Positions 8,310-17,004 of a DNA stretch of 64,000 nt are shown here, piece by piece. Position numbers and translations under genes: made by a program. The notes under the pieces are model-generated. The model searched no databases and was not told the origin of the DNA. It saw only the letters and a list, made by a program, of their open reading frames with translations. Each line of letters starts with the position of its first letter. Positions within the stretch are counted from its first letter, which is position 1. Source of the stretch: Mesorhizobium sp. (lineage in GTDB: Bacteria > Pseudomonadota > Alphaproteobacteria > Rhizobiales > Rhizobiaceae); assembly GCF_023954305.1 (NCBI RefSeq), contig NZ_JAMLIG010000001.1:2738501-2802500 (forward strand), read 5' to 3'.

Positions 8310-10505
8310 ATGGCCAAAGGCCTGTCGACGTTTGAGCGTATCTGGGCGCCCCGGCAGCAACTATCGGAAGCAATGGTCAAGCGGTGGTTCGAAACCGCCG
8401 TACCGTTCGCGCTGCTGATGCTTGTGCTGCTGGTGAGTGTCGTGCTGGTGCCGAATTTCGTCACTCTCGGAAGCCTGTCCTCAACCTCGCGAGAGTTCGC
8501 CGAGTTCGGGTTCATCGCGCTCGCCATGGCGATCGTGCTGATTGGCGGCGGTGTCGATCTGAGCGTCGGGTCGGTCTTCGCGCTGTCCAATTTCGCCGCG
8601 CTGTACCTGATGTTCGTCGGCGGGTATTCCGCCGGCGCCTGCCTCGTCCTCGTGCCGCTGTTCGGCGCGATGCTGGGTGCGATCAACGGTTTCCTGATCG
8701 GCTTCCTGCGGGCTCGGGCACTGCTGACGACGATGGCGACGCTGATCATCTTCCGCTCGATCTACGAGGTCCTGATCTATCGCTACGCCACCGACATCTC
8801 AGTCGGCTTCGTCGAATCGGACCTGTGGGATTTCGTCGGAGCCGGAGACGTGTTCGGGGTTCCCTCAAATGCCTTGATGCTGGCGATCGTCGTGCTCGCC
8901 GCCCATGTCATGCTCAGCCGCACGAGTCTCGGATGGCACATCGCCGCCGTGGGCGCCGGCCGCCTGGCCGCCCGCCATGCGGGACTTCGGGTCAGCTGGC
9001 TGGTCTGCGGAACCTATGTGATCTCCGGCGCGCTTTCCGCCACAGCGGGCCTGTTCTACGCGGCGCGGTTTCTCAACGCCGGACGCGATGCGGGCGTTGG
9101 CATCGAGATCGATGCGCTGACGGCGGTGGTGCTGGGCGGCATCAGCCTCATGGGAGGCCGAGGCACCGCTGGCAGGGCGATGATCGGAGCGCTCGCTATC
9201 TTCCTTATCAACAATGGCCTCGTTCGATCGGGCGTCGTGTCCGGCATGAATTCGCTGGTGATGGGTCTGCTGATGCTCGTCGCCGTGGCTATCGACGTGA
9301 AGCTGTTGAAGAACCTGCCGCGTATCGCATCGCGGCTTTACCTCGACCCGGCAAGGTTGGACATGACGCCCCCGGTATCGATCGAGGCTGGTGCGACGTC
9401 GCCTTTCGCGCTCAACTACAAGCTGCGCGGCGCCTATCCGATCGGCTTCAAGGGTGAAGATTTCGCCGGTCAAGAGGACTACGTCCTCGACGATCGCGAG
9501 ATGCGCCTGTTCAATCCCGAAGACGTCATCATCGACGAAGAGGGCAGGGTCTACACCGGCACGTCCAACGGCCTGATCATGCGCTTCTTCGGCCACAATT
9601 ACGGCGACCGCGAAGTCTATGCCCGTACCGGCGGACAGGTGCGCGGCCTGGCCTGGGGACCGGACGGCGGTCTCTATGCGCTCGTGACCGGCGTCGGCCT
9701 GGTGATCGTCGACCGCGACCGGACGGTCAGGCGCCTCGCGGACGAAACGAACCGTACGCCCTTTCGCCTGCGGGACGACAGTCGCCTGACGGCATTGTCG
9801 AACCTGACGGTTGGGACGGACGGCAAGGTCTACATTTCCGAAAGTTCGTACCGATACGACAGCCACAACTGGACCAGCGATGCGATCGAGGGCCGCCCCA
9901 ACGGACGTATCCTCGTCTACGATCCTGTCACCGGTCAGACCAGAACGCTGATCAATCGGCTGATCCATCCGAGCGGCGTCTGCGTCTCGCATGACGGCAA
10001 GTCGCTGCTGTTCGCCGAAACGTGGCTCTGCCGAATCTCGCGCTACTGGCTGCAGGGCCCAAAGCGCGGGCGCATCGAGGTGGTCGCCGACAATCTCCCG
10101 GTTTTCCCGGCCAACATATCGCGCGGCACTGAAGGATACTGGGTTGCCGTCGCCGGCTCGCGGACGCCGAGCTTCGATCTCTTCGCGTCCGAGAAATCGG
10201 TCCGATACCGCATGGTCCGCACCTTGCCGAAGGATGAATGGCTGGTGCCGAATCTCAATGTCGGTGGCGCCTTCCGTATGTCTGACGGCGGCGACGTTTC
10301 GCAGATGCTGTGGGATCCCGCCGGCCGGGGCCAGAACTATTCGACCGTGACCTCCGTCCGGCAGCACGGACCTTACCTTTACCTCGCTGGCGTCTACAAC
10401 AACCGCATCGGCCGCATCGTGATCGATCCCGACGGAGATGTGTGGAAGAGCCCCAACTTCTCCTATCCGCGCGAGGCCGCCCTGGTACCCGAAGGAGCGA
10501 TGTGA
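8310..10505 (+). CDS. ABC permease fused to a strictosidine-synthase-like beta-propeller
   Basis: A 731-residue two-part protein. Residues 1 to about 335 are an RbsC-type permease with the signature GGGVDLSVGSVFALSNF and the ATPase-contact loop VVLGGISLMGGRGTAGR. Residues about 390-730 are a beta-propeller of the strictosidine synthase/SMP-30 superfamily, with NPEDVIIDEEGRVYTGTSNG, RPNGRILVYDPVTGQTR, HPSGVCVSHDGKSLLFAET, RYWLQGPKRGRIEVVADNLP and ANISRGTEGYWVAVAGSRTP. The last of these is very like the APMAP/strictosidine group. The reading frame is continuous through the linker, so this is a real fusion. If both permease termini are cytoplasmic, as known for this family, the propeller faces the cytoplasm and could act on the incoming substrate. 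The stop overlaps the next start (TGATG). Confidence 0.87.
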   Translation: MAKGLSTFERIWAPRQQLSEAMVKRWFETAVPFALLMLVLLVSVVLVPNFVTLGSLSSTSREFAEFGFIALAMAIVLIGGGVDLSVGSVFALSNFAALYLMFVGGYSAGACLVLVPLFGAMLGAINGFLIGFLRARALLTTMATLIIFRSIYEVLIYRYATDISVGFVESDLWDFVGAGDVFGVPSNALMLAIVVLAAHVMLSRTSLGWHIAAVGAGRLAARHAGLRVSWLVCGTYVISGALSATAGLFYAARFLNAGRDAGVGIEIDALTAVVLGGISLMGGRGTAGRAMIGALAIFLINNGLVRSGVVSGMNSLVMGLLMLVAVAIDVKLLKNLPRIASRLYLDPARLDMTPPVSIEAGATSPFALNYKLRGAYPIGFKGEDFAGQEDYVLDDREMRLFNPEDVIIDEEGRVYTGTSNGLIMRFFGHNYGDREVYARTGGQVRGLAWGPDGGLYALVTGVGLVIVDRDRTVRRLADETNRTPFRLRDDSRLTALSNLTVGTDGKVYISESSYRYDSHNWTSDAIEGRPNGRILVYDPVTGQTRTLINRLIHPSGVCVSHDGKSLLFAETWLCRISRYWLQGPKRGRIEVVADNLPVFPANISRGTEGYWVAVAGSRTPSFDLFASEKSVRYRMVRTLPKDEWLVPNLNVGGAFRMSDGGDVSQMLWDPAGRGQNYSTVTSVRQHGPYLYLAGVYNNRIGRIVIDPDGDVWKSPNFSYPREAALVPEGAM

Positions 10506-11584
10506 TGCTGGGCGCGCTGCGGAACTATCTGTCGCCCGAGCGGGGGTCAACGCCGGTGTTCGACGGCGTCCTCAGGCCGAACCAGGAGCTGGATCTCTGC
10601 CGGCTACTGGCGCGTCATCTGGGGGGAGCCGACGACATCGCGGTCGTCGACGGCGAACCCGTCGTGTCCTGCGGATCGCGGCTGCTTCGCGTGAGCGGTC
10701 ATTGGTTCGCCCCGCTGGTTTCGACCATTGCGGAGTTCGATGGCATCGCCGGCGCGATTGCCGCGACCGACCATGGGCTGGCGGTAGCGGTCGACGGCAA
10801 CCGGATCGTTTTTTCCGGCGGGCTCCACAACGGACGCGTTCTTGCCGCCGCCGCCGGGAGCCGGTTCTCCTGCATCACGGCGCTGGCCGCGCACGGCAAC
10901 CGTCTGGTCGTCGCCGAAGGGTCGAAAACCAATGGCACGGCCGGTTGGCGCCGCGATCTTATGGAACAGGGCGCGAGCGGCCGCGTGGTCGAGATCGACC
11001 TCGCATCCGGACGTGAATCGGTGTTGGCCGAGGGGCTGGCATGGGCGAGCGGCGTGGCCTTCGCGCCCGACGGCTCGCTCGTCGTCTCGGAAAGCTGGCG
11101 GCACCGCGTCCGATCGCTGAGCGGCGGGAAAGGATCTTTCGACGATATCCCCGCCTATCCCGGACGCATCGCGGCATCTCCCGGCGGCGGCTACTGGCTG
11201 TCCTGCTTTGCCACGCGAACACAGCTGGTCGACTTCGTGGTTGCCGACCGCCGTCTTGCCGGCCGGATGATGAAAGAGATCGATGAAGAGTTCTGGATCG
11301 CGCCGACACTGGCCGCGACCGACCATCCGCACGAGCCGACTCAGCTCGGTGGGGTCAAGTACTACGGTGCGCGCAAGCCGTGGGCTCCGGCGCGCTCCTA
11401 CGGATTGGTCATCAAGCTCGGGTCGGATCTCGTTCCGACGGCATCCCTGCACAGTCGGGTGGACGGCAAGCGGCATGGCATTACCGGCGTCGCCTGCGAC
11501 GGCGAGAGGGCTTTCTTCGTGTCAAAAGGCAACGGAAAACTGATGCAGCACGACATTCCCCGGGCACTGGAGGCGGCGCGATGA
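10505..11584 (+). CDS. Strictosidine-synthase/SMP-30-like beta-propeller protein
   Basis: A 359-residue soluble protein without a signal peptide, translationally coupled to the preceding fusion gene (TGATG). Propeller strands can be seen, such as GASGRVVEIDLASGRESVLAEG, WASGVAFAPDGSLVVSESW, RHRVRSLSG, and YPGRIAASPGGGYWLSCFATR. The last resembles the strictosidine-synthase-type blade. It is a paralogue of the C-terminal domain of the 8310 gene. Known members are lactonases or hydrolases with a metal in the propeller centre. I could not assign the metal ligands, so a catalytic role is inferred. The end overlaps the ATPase gene by 4 bases. Confidence 0.8.
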   Translation: MLGALRNYLSPERGSTPVFDGVLRPNQELDLCRLLARHLGGADDIAVVDGEPVVSCGSRLLRVSGHWFAPLVSTIAEFDGIAGAIAATDHGLAVAVDGNRIVFSGGLHNGRVLAAAAGSRFSCITALAAHGNRLVVAEGSKTNGTAGWRRDLMEQGASGRVVEIDLASGRESVLAEGLAWASGVAFAPDGSLVVSESWRHRVRSLSGGKGSFDDIPAYPGRIAASPGGGYWLSCFATRTQLVDFVVADRRLAGRMMKEIDEEFWIAPTLAATDHPHEPTQLGGVKYYGARKPWAPARSYGLVIKLGSDLVPTASLHSRVDGKRHGITGVACDGERAFFVSKGNGKLMQHDIPRALEAAR

Positions 11585-13113
11585 GCGGCACGGGAGACGT
11601 TCGGCTTCGTGTCCGCAAGGCCAACAAGGTCTATGGCGGCGTCCATGCGATCCGCGACATCGACTTCGACCTTCATGCCGGCGAGATCTTCGGGCTGCTC
11701 GGAGAGAACGGCGCCGGCAAATCGACTCTCTGCAAGGCGATCGCCGGCGCGGTGAAACTCACCTCCGGGCAGATGTGGCTCGACGGTCGCGAACTGACCT
11801 ACGAGCGCCCGGCGGACGCGCTCGCCGATGGCGTCGTCATGGTCTACCAGGAGTCCAGCCTGGTTCCGTCGATGACAGTGGCGCAGAACATCGTGCTTGG
11901 CCGGGAGCAGCCGTTCAACCGGCTCAAGACGCTCTACAAGGACACGCAGTCGGTTCTGCGGTCGCTCAACTTCCACGTCGACCCGACCGCCGTCGTCTCG
12001 AGCCTGGGGGCCGCCCAGAAGCAGATGGTGGAGATAGCCCGCGCCGTCTACAACGATGTCCGGCTCATCATTTTCGACGAGCCGACCGCGACGCTGACGC
12101 CGGCCGAAAAGAAGAATTTCTTCCGCCTGTTGCGTAACCTCAAGCTGAAGGGCGTTTCGGTCATCTACATCTCGCACGCGCTCGAGGAAACGCTCAAGAT
12201 CGCCGACCGGTTGATGGTGCTGCGAGACGGCGAGCACATCGTCACGGGCCCGGCAGCGGATTTCAATCGCGATACCGTTATCCACCATATGGTCGGCCGC
12301 ACGGTCAACGACAGTTACTACGCCACGCAGATGAACTCCCGCGACCGATTCATTCAGACGCGCCGCGCGGAGCGCGTGTTGCCGGTGGTTCTGAAGGTGG
12401 AGAACCTGCGCATGGGCGGCGTGGTGCGGTCGATGTCTTTTTCCGTCCGGGCCGGCGAAGTGACGGGCATCGCGGGGCTGATCGGAGCCGGCCGCACCGA
12501 AGCGGCCAAGGTCATCGCCGGCGTCTTGAAGCGCGACCTGGTCAATGGCGGCCGGGTCCTGCTGGAGGGGAGACCTGTGCGATACCGCACACCCGCCCAG
12601 GCGGTCGCGGACGGCATCGTCTACGTGACCGAGGACCGCAAGATCGACGGCTTCTTCGAGACGATGAACCCGGCGCGTAACATCTATGTCGGCTGGCTGG
12701 CGAAGTTCCGCCGGCTCTGGTCGCGCGCCGGTACGCGCCAGGCCGAAACATCCTCGAAAAGCTGGATCGACCGGATGCAGGTGCGGATGCTCGACCCGCG
12801 CTCGAGGCTGGTCGAACTGTCTGGCGGCAACCAGCAGAAGGTGGTCATCGCCAAGTCGCTCTGCCAGGCGCCGAAGATCGTGTTCTTCGACGAGCCGACG
12901 CGCGGCGTCGACGTCGGCTCGATCAGCGAGATTCACGACTTCATCCGCAGCCTCGCGGACGAGGGAATCGCCGTCGTCGTGATCTCGTCATACCTGCCCG
13001 AGGTTCTCAGCGTTTCGGATCGCGTGCTGGTAGCTCGGCAGGGACAGATCGTCGAGGAACTGCCTGTTCACGAGGCGTCGCAGGACAAGATCATGCACGC
13101 TGCGGCGGCCTGA
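11581..13113 (+). CDS. Sugar-type ABC transporter ATPase, RbsA/MglA type
   Basis: A 510-residue tandem ATPase. The first half has Walker A GENGAGKST (41-49), a signature region degenerate at LGAAQKQMVEIARA and Walker B IIFDEPTATLT. The second half has the degenerate Walker A typical of the family (AGLIGAGRTEAA), the signature LSGGNQQKVVIAKS and Walker B VFFDEPTRGVDVGS. Such ATPases energise paired RbsC-type permeases, here 6167 and the N-terminal domain of 8310. ATG 11581 overlaps the previous stop (ATGA). All transporter parts are therefore in one operon with the two propeller domains. Confidence 0.92.
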   Translation: MSGTGDVRLRVRKANKVYGGVHAIRDIDFDLHAGEIFGLLGENGAGKSTLCKAIAGAVKLTSGQMWLDGRELTYERPADALADGVVMVYQESSLVPSMTVAQNIVLGREQPFNRLKTLYKDTQSVLRSLNFHVDPTAVVSSLGAAQKQMVEIARAVYNDVRLIIFDEPTATLTPAEKKNFFRLLRNLKLKGVSVIYISHALEETLKIADRLMVLRDGEHIVTGPAADFNRDTVIHHMVGRTVNDSYYATQMNSRDRFIQTRRAERVLPVVLKVENLRMGGVVRSMSFSVRAGEVTGIAGLIGAGRTEAAKVIAGVLKRDLVNGGRVLLEGRPVRYRTPAQAVADGIVYVTEDRKIDGFFETMNPARNIYVGWLAKFRRLWSRAGTRQAETSSKSWIDRMQVRMLDPRSRLVELSGGNQQKVVIAKSLCQAPKIVFFDEPTRGVDVGSISEIHDFIRSLADEGIAVVVISSYLPEVLSVSDRVLVARQGQIVEELPVHEASQDKIMHAAAA

Positions 13114-13124
13114 GGAGAAGAGAC

Positions 13125-13913
13125 GTGAAGAAGCGCACAATCATCGACATCTCGGTCCCGCTTGAGAACACGATCTATGCCGACCCGCCCGGCGTCGGGC
13201 CGAAGATCGAGTATCGCAACCACAGCCAGACGGTTGGCGAACTGGTGTCCTTCTTCCCTGGCTTGACTGCCGAACAGCTGCCGCGGGGGGAAGGCTGGGC
13301 GGTTGAGCAGGTCAATGCCTCGACACACAACGGCACCCATCTCGACGCACCCTATCACTTCTCTTCGACCATGAACCATGGCGAACCGGCGTGGACGATC
13401 GACGAGGTGCCGCTCGAATGGTGTATCGGTCCTGGCGTCAAGCTCGATTTTCGCCACTTCGCCGACGGTTACGTTGCGACGGCCGCGGACGTCGAGGCCG
13501 AGCTGGAGCGTATCGGCCACACGCTCGCGCCAGGCGACATCGTCGTCGTGAACACGAGCGCGGGGAAGAAATATGGCCAACCAGACTATGTCGCATCCGG
13601 CTGCGGGATGGGTCGCGAAGCGACGCTGTATCTTACGGAACGGGGGGTGCGAGTAACCGGCACCGACGGCTGGTCGTGGGACGCTCCGTTCGTCGAGACC
13701 TCCAGGCGCTGGCTGGCAGAGGGACGACCGGAGATCATCTGGGAAGGCCACCGCGCGGGCATGGAGATCGGCTATTGTCACATCGAGAAGCTTCACAATC
13801 TCGAATGCCTGCCTTCGACCGGATTCGAGATCATCTGCCTGCCGGTCAAGATAAAGCTGGCCTCGGCCGGATGGACGCGGGCGATCGCGCGGCTTGACGA
13901 TGCGACAGCCTGA
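13125..13913 (+). CDS. Cyclase family protein (kynurenine formamidase/isatin hydrolase-like)
   Basis: A 262-residue hydrolase with the family metal motif HxGTHxDxPxHF, seen as HNGTHLDAPYHF at 68-79 (ligands His68, His72, Asp74 and the nearby His78). This Mn/Zn family includes bacterial kynurenine formamidase and isatin hydrolase, which open amide bonds or lactam rings. GTG 13125 has GAGGAG upstream, 11 bases after the ATPase gene. Its place before an amidohydrolase and an FAH-family gene suggests a ring-opening or deformylation step. The natural substrate is not known. Confidence 0.85.
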   Translation: MKKRTIIDISVPLENTIYADPPGVGPKIEYRNHSQTVGELVSFFPGLTAEQLPRGEGWAVEQVNASTHNGTHLDAPYHFSSTMNHGEPAWTIDEVPLEWCIGPGVKLDFRHFADGYVATAADVEAELERIGHTLAPGDIVVVNTSAGKKYGQPDYVASGCGMGREATLYLTERGVRVTGTDGWSWDAPFVETSRRWLAEGRPEIIWEGHRAGMEIGYCHIEKLHNLECLPSTGFEIICLPVKIKLASAGWTRAIARLDDATA

Positions 13914-13949
13914 AAGAGCAGCACGAATTCCCGAAACAGAGGGTGCGAG

Positions 13950-15455
13950 ATGAGTTCAAAGAGAACTTTGGTGCGCGGCGCGGCGATCCTGTCGATGGAT
14001 CCGAACATAGGCGACTTCGGCAGTGGCGACATCTTGATAGAGGACGAAACGATTGCAGCGGTCGGACGCCGCCTTGATGTCGATCCGCACTCCGTCGAGA
14101 TCGTCGATGCAACGGACATGATCGCCATTCCGGGCTTCGTCGACACGCACCGGCACATCTGGCAGACCCAGCTCCGTACGGTCGCTATCGACTGGAGCCT
14201 GTGTGACTACGTCATCAACATGCGCTCGGTCTTCGCCGCATTCTACACGCCCGAGGACGCATTTCTGGGGAACTATGTCGGTTGCCTTGAGGCGTTGAAC
14301 AGCGGGATCACGTCGATCATCGATCACTGCCACGTCGTCAACTCGCCGGAGCACGCCGACGAGACCGTGCGCGGCATGGTTGAGTCCGGCATCGGAGGGA
14401 TCTACTGCTACGGGCTCTTCCGAAACGCCAAGCATCATATCGGCGCACCTATCGATGTCGGCGAACTGATCGGCGAGATGTTCGGCGACGTCGAGGACTG
14501 GCGTTTCGACGACGGCAAGCGGGTTCGCGACAGGTACTTCACCGACAGCAGCCGGGTGCGGTTCGGCATCGCGACCAATGAGTACGAGTTCAAGCCCTAT
14601 GACGAAGTGCGTTCCGAGCTGGCGCGCGTGCGCGCACTCGAGCCCAAGCGCATCTCGCTTCACATGGCTATGGGCGCGCTCTGCAAGGACGCGCGCATCG
14701 TCCAGTATTTCGCCGAGGACGGTTTCCTCGACGAACGCTGCCTGTTCGTTCACGGAGGCGGCTTCACCGATAGCGAACTCAACCTCTTGGCCGACAATGG
14801 CTGTTCGATCTCGGCAACGCCCGACACCGAGATGCAGATGGGCATGGGTCATCCCGTAGCGCTTCGGTTCGATGCTATGGGCGGACGCGCTTCGATCGGC
14901 ATCGACATCGTCTCGAACATCGCCGGCGACATGTTTTCACAGATGCGGCTGCAGTTGCAGGCCCACCGCGCACGGATGAACGCTCGAGACGAACTGGACG
15001 GACGCATGCCCGGGATTGTGCCGATCAAGACCCGTCGGGCACTCGAACTCGCAACGATCGGCGGTGCGGTCGCCGCGGGTCTCGAGTCGGTTACCGGCAG
15101 CCTGACGCCCGGCAAGAAGGCCGACATCGTGCTGGTGAGCGGCAAGGACATCAACACGGCGCCGATCATCGATCCGGTCGGCACCGTGGTCTTCTACGCC
15201 AACCCCTCCAATATCGACAGTGTCTGGGTTCACGGACAGCCGGTCAAGCGCGGCGGCGCCCTGGTTGGTGTGGATTGGGGCGCGCAGCGCAAGAAGCTCG
15301 TTGCGTCGAGCGAGCGCGTTATGAGCCAGGCCCAGCGCATCCCGCTCGAGAAGATCCAGAACCTCTGGACTGCGCTGTGGCACTTCGACGGTCGCTCCGC
15401 AGTGATGCCGTCCAAGGCGGCAGGCAGCGGCCGGCTGGCCGCGCCGGTTAACTGA
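13950..15455 (+). CDS. Amidohydrolase (TrzA/AtzA-like deaminase group), module 2
   Basis: A 501-residue paralogue of the 1752 protein with the same metal site: DTHRHIWQT (His67, His69), ISLHMAMG (His238), LFVHGGG (His268) and GIDIVSNIAGD (Asp319). ATPDTEMQMGMGHP matches the family strand before the last ligand. It differs from module 1 by an insertion at about 155-200 and by different residues after the third ligand, which suggests a different substrate pocket. GAGGG lies 6 bases before ATG 13950. It sits between the cyclase-family gene (36 bases) and the FAH-family gene (19 bases), all in one orientation. Confidence 0.87.
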   Translation: MSSKRTLVRGAAILSMDPNIGDFGSGDILIEDETIAAVGRRLDVDPHSVEIVDATDMIAIPGFVDTHRHIWQTQLRTVAIDWSLCDYVINMRSVFAAFYTPEDAFLGNYVGCLEALNSGITSIIDHCHVVNSPEHADETVRGMVESGIGGIYCYGLFRNAKHHIGAPIDVGELIGEMFGDVEDWRFDDGKRVRDRYFTDSSRVRFGIATNEYEFKPYDEVRSELARVRALEPKRISLHMAMGALCKDARIVQYFAEDGFLDERCLFVHGGGFTDSELNLLADNGCSISATPDTEMQMGMGHPVALRFDAMGGRASIGIDIVSNIAGDMFSQMRLQLQAHRARMNARDELDGRMPGIVPIKTRRALELATIGGAVAAGLESVTGSLTPGKKADIVLVSGKDINTAPIIDPVGTVVFYANPSNIDSVWVHGQPVKRGGALVGVDWGAQRKKLVASSERVMSQAQRIPLEKIQNLWTALWHFDGRSAVMPSKAAGSGRLAAPVN

Positions 15456-15474
15456 ACAGACTGATAGAGACGAC

Positions 15475-16515
15475 ATGAAGCTCGCGACGTTCCGCCATGA
15501 AGATGGCACGCAAAGTATAGGTGCCGTCCATCGGGACGATCAGATGATCCTCGATTTGACCGCTGCCGCCGGGCGACACTCGCGCCACCCCGAGGTGTTC
15601 AGGTCGATGCTCGCACTCATTGACGGCGGCGATGCGGCGCTGGAAGAGGCACGCGTATTGCTACAGCGACATGCCGGTGACGACGGCGTCGACCTGCCGT
15701 TGTCGTCGGTCCAACTGCTGTCGCCATTGCCCGAGCCGCGCCAGATGCGCGACGGAATGAGCTATGAACTGCATATTCGGCAATCCGGTCGCGGCATGAG
15801 GCGGCTGCTGGCCGCGAGTGACCCGGCCGCTCTCGCCGCGATCGACGCCGAACCGCTGCCGGCGCTTCCCGATATCTATCGGAAGTTTCCGATCTACTAC
15901 ATCACGAACAGAATGGTCGTTCAGGGACATGGTGCGACAATCAGGTGGCCTCGCTATTCTAGAGTCATGGACTACGAGCTTGAATTCGGCATCGTCATCG
16001 GCCGGAACGCCAAGAACGTTACCGTAGAAACCGCGCAGGAGCACATATTCGGCTATACGATATTCAACGATTTCTCGGCACGCGATCAGCAGGCGCAAGA
16101 AATGCCAGGCATGCTCGGCCCGGCGAAAGGGAAGAGCTTCGATGGCGGCAATGTTCTTGGGCCTTGGATCGTCACCCGCGACGAGATTCCGGATCCGTAT
16201 AATCTGGACGCACAGGTGAGGATCAACGGCGAGATCCGATGCTCGAGTTCGACTGGCGGCATGCTGTTCACCTTTGAACACATGCTTGCGCATATGTCTC
16301 AGGATGAGACCGTCCATGCAGGCGAGTTCATTGGCTCGGGCACCATCGGGAACGGTTGCGGCCTTGAGACGGGGGCGTTTCTTCAGGATGGCGACATAGT
16401 TGAACTTGTCATAGAAAGGATTGGCAGTCTCGCCAATCGAGTTGAAGTCGATCGGGAGCAAAACCTGGGTGGCACGGGGGCCACAAAGAAGTGTTCTCGC
16501 TGGTCGGCGAACTAG
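15475..16515 (+). CDS. FAH-family hydrolase/decarboxylase, module 2
   Basis: A 346-residue protein of the fumarylacetoacetate hydrolase family. It lacks the distinct N-terminal domain of the 3837 protein and is closer to the acylpyruvase-like branch. Active-site elements can be seen: RDGMSYELHI (His), DYELEFGIVIG (two metal Glu), FNDFSARDQQ (metal Asp) and GPAKGKSFDGGNVLG (Lys). An extra stretch at about 100-135 separates the His segment from the metal segment. The last 25 residues, rich in small and charged residues, look like a loosely conserved tail. Members hydrolyse or decarboxylate 2-keto acids and acylpyruvates, a fitting last step after ring opening. Confidence 0.85.
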   Translation: MKLATFRHEDGTQSIGAVHRDDQMILDLTAAAGRHSRHPEVFRSMLALIDGGDAALEEARVLLQRHAGDDGVDLPLSSVQLLSPLPEPRQMRDGMSYELHIRQSGRGMRRLLAASDPAALAAIDAEPLPALPDIYRKFPIYYITNRMVVQGHGATIRWPRYSRVMDYELEFGIVIGRNAKNVTVETAQEHIFGYTIFNDFSARDQQAQEMPGMLGPAKGKSFDGGNVLGPWIVTRDEIPDPYNLDAQVRINGEIRCSSSTGGMLFTFEHMLAHMSQDETVHAGEFIGSGTIGNGCGLETGAFLQDGDIVELVIERIGSLANRVEVDREQNLGGTGATKKCSRWSAN

Positions 16516-17004
16516 GCCACCATGCGGTAGCTCGGGACGGGATCGTGGTTAGGGCGGGCAGGGATCACGAGCACATTGTGGATGCGGACTATCTCGTCGA
16601 AGCCCTTAATATGACCCGAGAGGGATAGGCTTCGAAGTTCCACCCTTCCAGTTCTCGCAAAACGCGAGACGACGCCTTGCCGACTGTCGTACACGGTGTC
16701 GTACATTGCGTGAACTTCGGTGGAACGGGTCGGAAAATACGTAGGAAAATCAAGGATTAGGGTGTTATCAGCACGATCTCGGCAGGGGGCACCACTTACC
16801 CGCGGCACGGATCGGGAGCGAGGGCAGCGTCAGGAGCCCCGTCGGACGATCGGCCTTTGGACCTCATCCGATTTCCCGCCGGGAGAGCGAATCCATCTAG
16901 CTATGAACGGCACTAATTACTTATTGTCCCACCCCGGGGTAGACGCGGTCTGCCGGCCCCAATAGTGTGCACTGCACAATAACCGGGTGGAGCGGGCGAG
17001 GAGC
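16516..17004. other. 489-base gap at the right edge of the catabolic region
   Basis: I see no convincing gene. The gap holds a direct repeat of TGTCGTACA (16685-16693 and 16697-16705, 12-base period), a distant inverted pair GTTCCACC (16637-16644) and GGTGGAAC (16719-16726), and the dyad at 16966-16978 listed separately. A 98-codon reading frame on the minus strand (16512-16808) has no ribosome site or recognisable motif. Confidence 0.5.
16966..16978. promoter_or_regulatory. TGTGCA-C-TGCACA dyad upstream of the hydroxyacyl-CoA dehydrogenase
   Basis: A perfect 6-base inverted repeat around a single C, 26 bases before the gene at 17005. A similar dyad, TTGCA-T-TGCAA, is at 19556-19566. TGC...GCA dyads resemble sites described for PhaR-type regulators of butyryl-CoA and polyhydroxybutyrate metabolism; applying that here is inference. 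Confidence 0.4.

Noticed and set aside
16512..16808. 98-codon frame on the minus strand in the gap after the module 2 FAH gene
   Set aside because: No ribosome site, no known pattern, and it overlaps repeats.
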